From assembly GCA_016743925.1 (NCBI GenBank), contig JADGFH010000330.1, positions 1-6,676 on the forward strand: a DNA stretch of 6,676 bases, given 5' to 3'. The notes below the pieces were generated by a model, which was given only the letters and a program-made list of their open reading frames with translations, made no database searches and was not told the DNA's origin. The translations under genes and the position numbers were made by a program. Origin of the DNA: Labilibaculum sp. (GTDB lineage Bacteria > Bacteroidota > Bacteroidia > Bacteroidales > Marinifilaceae). Of the stretch, positions 5,418 through 6,676 are shown in pieces. Each line of letters starts with the position of its first letter. The stretch's first letter is position 1.

Positions 5418-6311
5418 TTATTCCTTATCATTCTTTGGCTCTTCAGTAGCAGGAGCTTCTGGAGTTGCTTCAGGCTTTGCCTCAACTGCTTCAGCTTTTG
5501 GAGCTGCTTCAGGCTTTGCTTCTACTGCTGCTGCTTTTGGGGCTGCTGCTTTAGGAGCGTCTTCCTTTTTAGCTTTTCTAGGCTTAGCTGTTTTTTTATC
5601 CGATGAATCTTTCTCTTTTTCGTTCTTTCTTTCTGATAAACCGTCTTTAACAGCAGCGGTTACAATATCAAGAATTAGAGAAACAGAGTTAGATGCATCA
5701 TCATTAGCAGGGATTACGAAATCCACACCTTCTGGGCTTGAATTAGTATCAACTATTGCAAAAACTGGAATACCCAAACGGTTTGCTTCTTTAACAGCAA
5801 TATATTCTTTCATTACGTCAACTACAAATAGAGCTGCTGGTAATCTGGTCAGATCAGCAATACTACCTAAGTTTTTCTCTAACTTAGCTCTTTGACGAGA
5901 TACTTGTAGTTTCTCTCTTTTAGAAAGGTGATTTAAAGTTCCATCGGCTTCCATTTTATCAATGGTAGTCATTTTCTTTACAGCTTTTCTGATTGTTGGG
6001 AAGTTAGTTAACATTCCTCCAGCCCAACGCTCAGTAACATATGGCATGTTTACTGCTAGAACTCTTTCTGCAACGATATTTTTAGCTTGCTTTTTAGTAG
6101 CAACAAAAAGTATCTTTCTTCCTGATTTAGCGATTTGTTTCAATGCTGCGGCAGCATCATCTAGCTTTACAGCTGTTTTGTGCAAGTCGATGATGTGGAT
6201 TCCGTTACGCTCCATAAAAATATAAGGAGCCATTTTTGGATTCCACTTTCTTGTCAAGTGACCAAAGTGGCAACCTGCATCTAATAATTCTTCAAATGTA
6301 GTATTTGACAT
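5418..6311 (-). CDS. rpsB: 30S ribosomal protein S2 with a long Ala/Lys/Glu/Pro tail
   Basis: A 297-residue S2 protein of the small ribosomal subunit. Seen: LLDAGCHFGHLTRKWNPKMAPYIF (res 9-32), GIHIIDLHKT (37-46), KILFVATKKQAKNIV (66-80), RWAGGMLTNFPTIRK (95-109), the coiled-coil insertion (about 111-147), LPAALFVVDVMKEYIAVKEANRLGIPVFAIVDTNSSP (157-193) and VIPANDDASNSVSLIL (199-214). This is a complete S2 core ending near residue 226. Beyond it is a ~70-residue charged, low-complexity extension rich in Ala, Lys, Glu and Pro, probably disordered, containing two 13-residue tandem repeats (257-282). Such tails occur on S2 of several Bacteroidota, but their role is unknown to me. The gene follows rpsI by 97 nt and precedes tsf by 26 nt; the rpsI-rpsB spacer holds a structured leader candidate (6345-6404). 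Confidence 0.97.
   Translation of the reverse strand: MSNTTFEELLDAGCHFGHLTRKWNPKMAPYIFMERNGIHIIDLHKTAVKLDDAAAALKQIAKSGRKILFVATKKQAKNIVAERVLAVNMPYVTERWAGGMLTNFPTIRKAVKKMTTIDKMEADGTLNHLSKREKLQVSRQRAKLEKNLGSIADLTRLPAALFVVDVMKEYIAVKEANRLGIPVFAIVDTNSSPEGVDFVIPANDDASNSVSLILDIVTAAVKDGLSERKNEKEKDSSDKKTAKPRKAKKEDAPKAAAPKAAAVEAKPEAAPKAEAVEAKPEATPEAPATEEPKNDKE
5466..5543 (-). repeat. 39-bp tandem duplication inside the rpsB tail
   Basis: Two adjacent 39-bp units differ at about 5 positions by hand count and encode the 13-residue units APKAAAVEAKPEA (res 257-269) and APKAEAVEAKPEA (270-282). The duplication is in frame and lies wholly in the non-conserved C-terminal extension of S2. Shorter related Ala/Lys/Pro pieces flank it on both sides, suggesting growth by slippage or unequal exchange. 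Confidence 0.8.
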
Positions 6312-6344
6312 TTTTTGTTTTTTTATTCGTTTACATTCATTTTA

Positions 6345-6404
6345 TGGCAATTGCTAAGTAGTCCGAAAATCGAAGTCTTACCAATTTAGATACTAAACTT
6401 GCCA
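6345..6404 (-). promoter_or_regulatory. Candidate structured leader of rpsB (S2 autoregulation)
   Basis: Seen on the - strand between rpsI and rpsB: a closing helix UGGCAA (6404-6399) with UUGCCA (6350-6345) encloses two hairpins. The first is UUUAG-UAU-CUAAA (6397-6385). The second is an outer UAAG/CUUA helix (6380-6377 with 6358-6355), a small internal loop, then UUCGA/UCGGA with a UUU loop (6374-6362). Together they form a three-way-junction-like fold ending 33 nt before the rpsB ATG. Known: in E. coli S2 represses rpsB-tsf through the 5' UTR. Inferred: this element could do the same. Folding was done by eye, and the short A/U-rich helices are individually weak. Confidence 0.4.
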
Positions 6405-6412
6405 CAAAAATA

Positions 6413-6676
6413 TTAACGCTTGCTAAATTGAAATTTCTTACGAGCTTTTGGTTGACCTGGCTTCTTACGTTCAACCTCACGAGGATCACGTGTCATGAAT
6501 CCAGCTGTTCTTAAAGCCGCTTTATCTTCAGCGTCAATTTTCACTAAAGCTCTAGAGATAGCCAAACGAAGTGCTTCTGCTTGACCTGTAACTCCACCTC
6601 CATCAAGGTTAACCTTGATGTCATACTTATCAGCAACCTCTAAAAGGTTTAATGGCTGTTGTACAACATACTGAAG
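6413..6676 (-). CDS. rpsI: 30S ribosomal protein S9, C-terminal part (5' end beyond the window)
   Basis: The last 87 codons plus a TAA (6415-6413) of S9; the N-terminal third or so lies off the right edge. Seen, starting from LQYVVQQPLNLLE at the edge: the conserved KVNLDGGGVTGQAEALRLAISRALV and the basic C-terminus TRDPREVERKKPGQPKARKKFQFSKR. The ending FQFSKR corresponds to the S9 tail that reaches the P-site tRNA anticodon stem-loop. In Bacteroidota rpsI usually follows rplM and precedes rpsB, which agrees with the layout here; rplM would be just outside. The spacer to rpsB is 101 bp and has no terminator-like hairpin with a U-tract, so read-through into rpsB is plausible. Confidence 0.96.
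   Translation of the reverse strand, partial: LQYVVQQPLNLLEVADKYDIKVNLDGGGVTGQAEALRLAISRALVKIDAEDKAALRTAGFMTRDPREVERKKPGQPKARKKFQFSKR

Noticed and set aside
5407..5895. A 162-codon + strand open frame, Ala/Ser/Gly/Phe-rich, opposite the rpsB tail.
   Set aside because: It is the antisense of the Ala/Lys/Glu/Pro repeat tail of S2, and its repetitive composition comes from that repeat.
6405..6412. A perfect - strand TAnnTTTG box (TATTTTTG) just after the rpsI stop, as a promoter for rpsB-tsf.
   Set aside because: No -33 element lies at the right distance, and a start from it would cut off the closing helix of the leader candidate. Not listed as a feature, though the two readings compete.

Overview
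The window looks like a low-GC Bacteroidota chromosome, probably a marine or anaerobic member of the Marinilabiliales/Bacteroidales. This is inferred from three things: ribosomal and EF-Ts protein sequences of Bacteroidota type, A-rich and mostly Shine-Dalgarno-free start regions, and promoter-like TAnnTTTG boxes. Genus cannot be fixed from the sequence alone.

Left part (1-3022, + strand, accessory in character). A 20-bp perfect palindrome precedes an intact BtpA/SgcQ-family TIM-barrel gene (51-857), which ends in its own hairpin terminator. Next is a regulatory pair. A BlaI/MecI-type winged-helix repressor (1073-1447) is followed 3 nt later by an M56 (BlaR1/MecR1-type) membrane zinc peptidase with a TonB-like C-terminal domain instead of a beta-lactam sensor (1451-2734). 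Upstream of the repressor are three 16-bp dyad-like boxes spaced 20 and 21 bp apart. They overlap a good Bacteroidota promoter and are the best candidate for the repressor's own operator. The pair ends in a strong terminator. Immediately after it lies a ~200-bp decayed fragment of a second btpA homologue, matching the last ~67 codons of the intact gene and carrying indels and an in-frame TGA. The repressor/peptidase pair is therefore bracketed by one intact and one broken btpA 3' end in the same orientation.

Right part (3057-6676, - strand, core housekeeping). Read in the direction of transcription the order is rpsI (partial, 5' end outside the window), rpsB, tsf, terminator, pyrH, frr, then a bidirectional terminator shared with the btpA remnant. 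These genes supply ribosomal proteins S9 and S2, elongation factor Ts, UMP kinase and ribosome recycling factor. The rpsI-rpsB spacer can fold into a closed three-way-junction-like structure and is a candidate S2 autoregulatory leader. S2 carries a ~70-residue Ala/Lys/Glu/Pro tail containing a 39-bp tandem duplication.

The most interesting points are the phased operator array, the btpA remnant with the near-copy terminators around it, and the putative rpsB leader RNA. I see no CRISPR array, transposase, tRNA or rRNA. All structural and homology statements were made by eye and no search was run.
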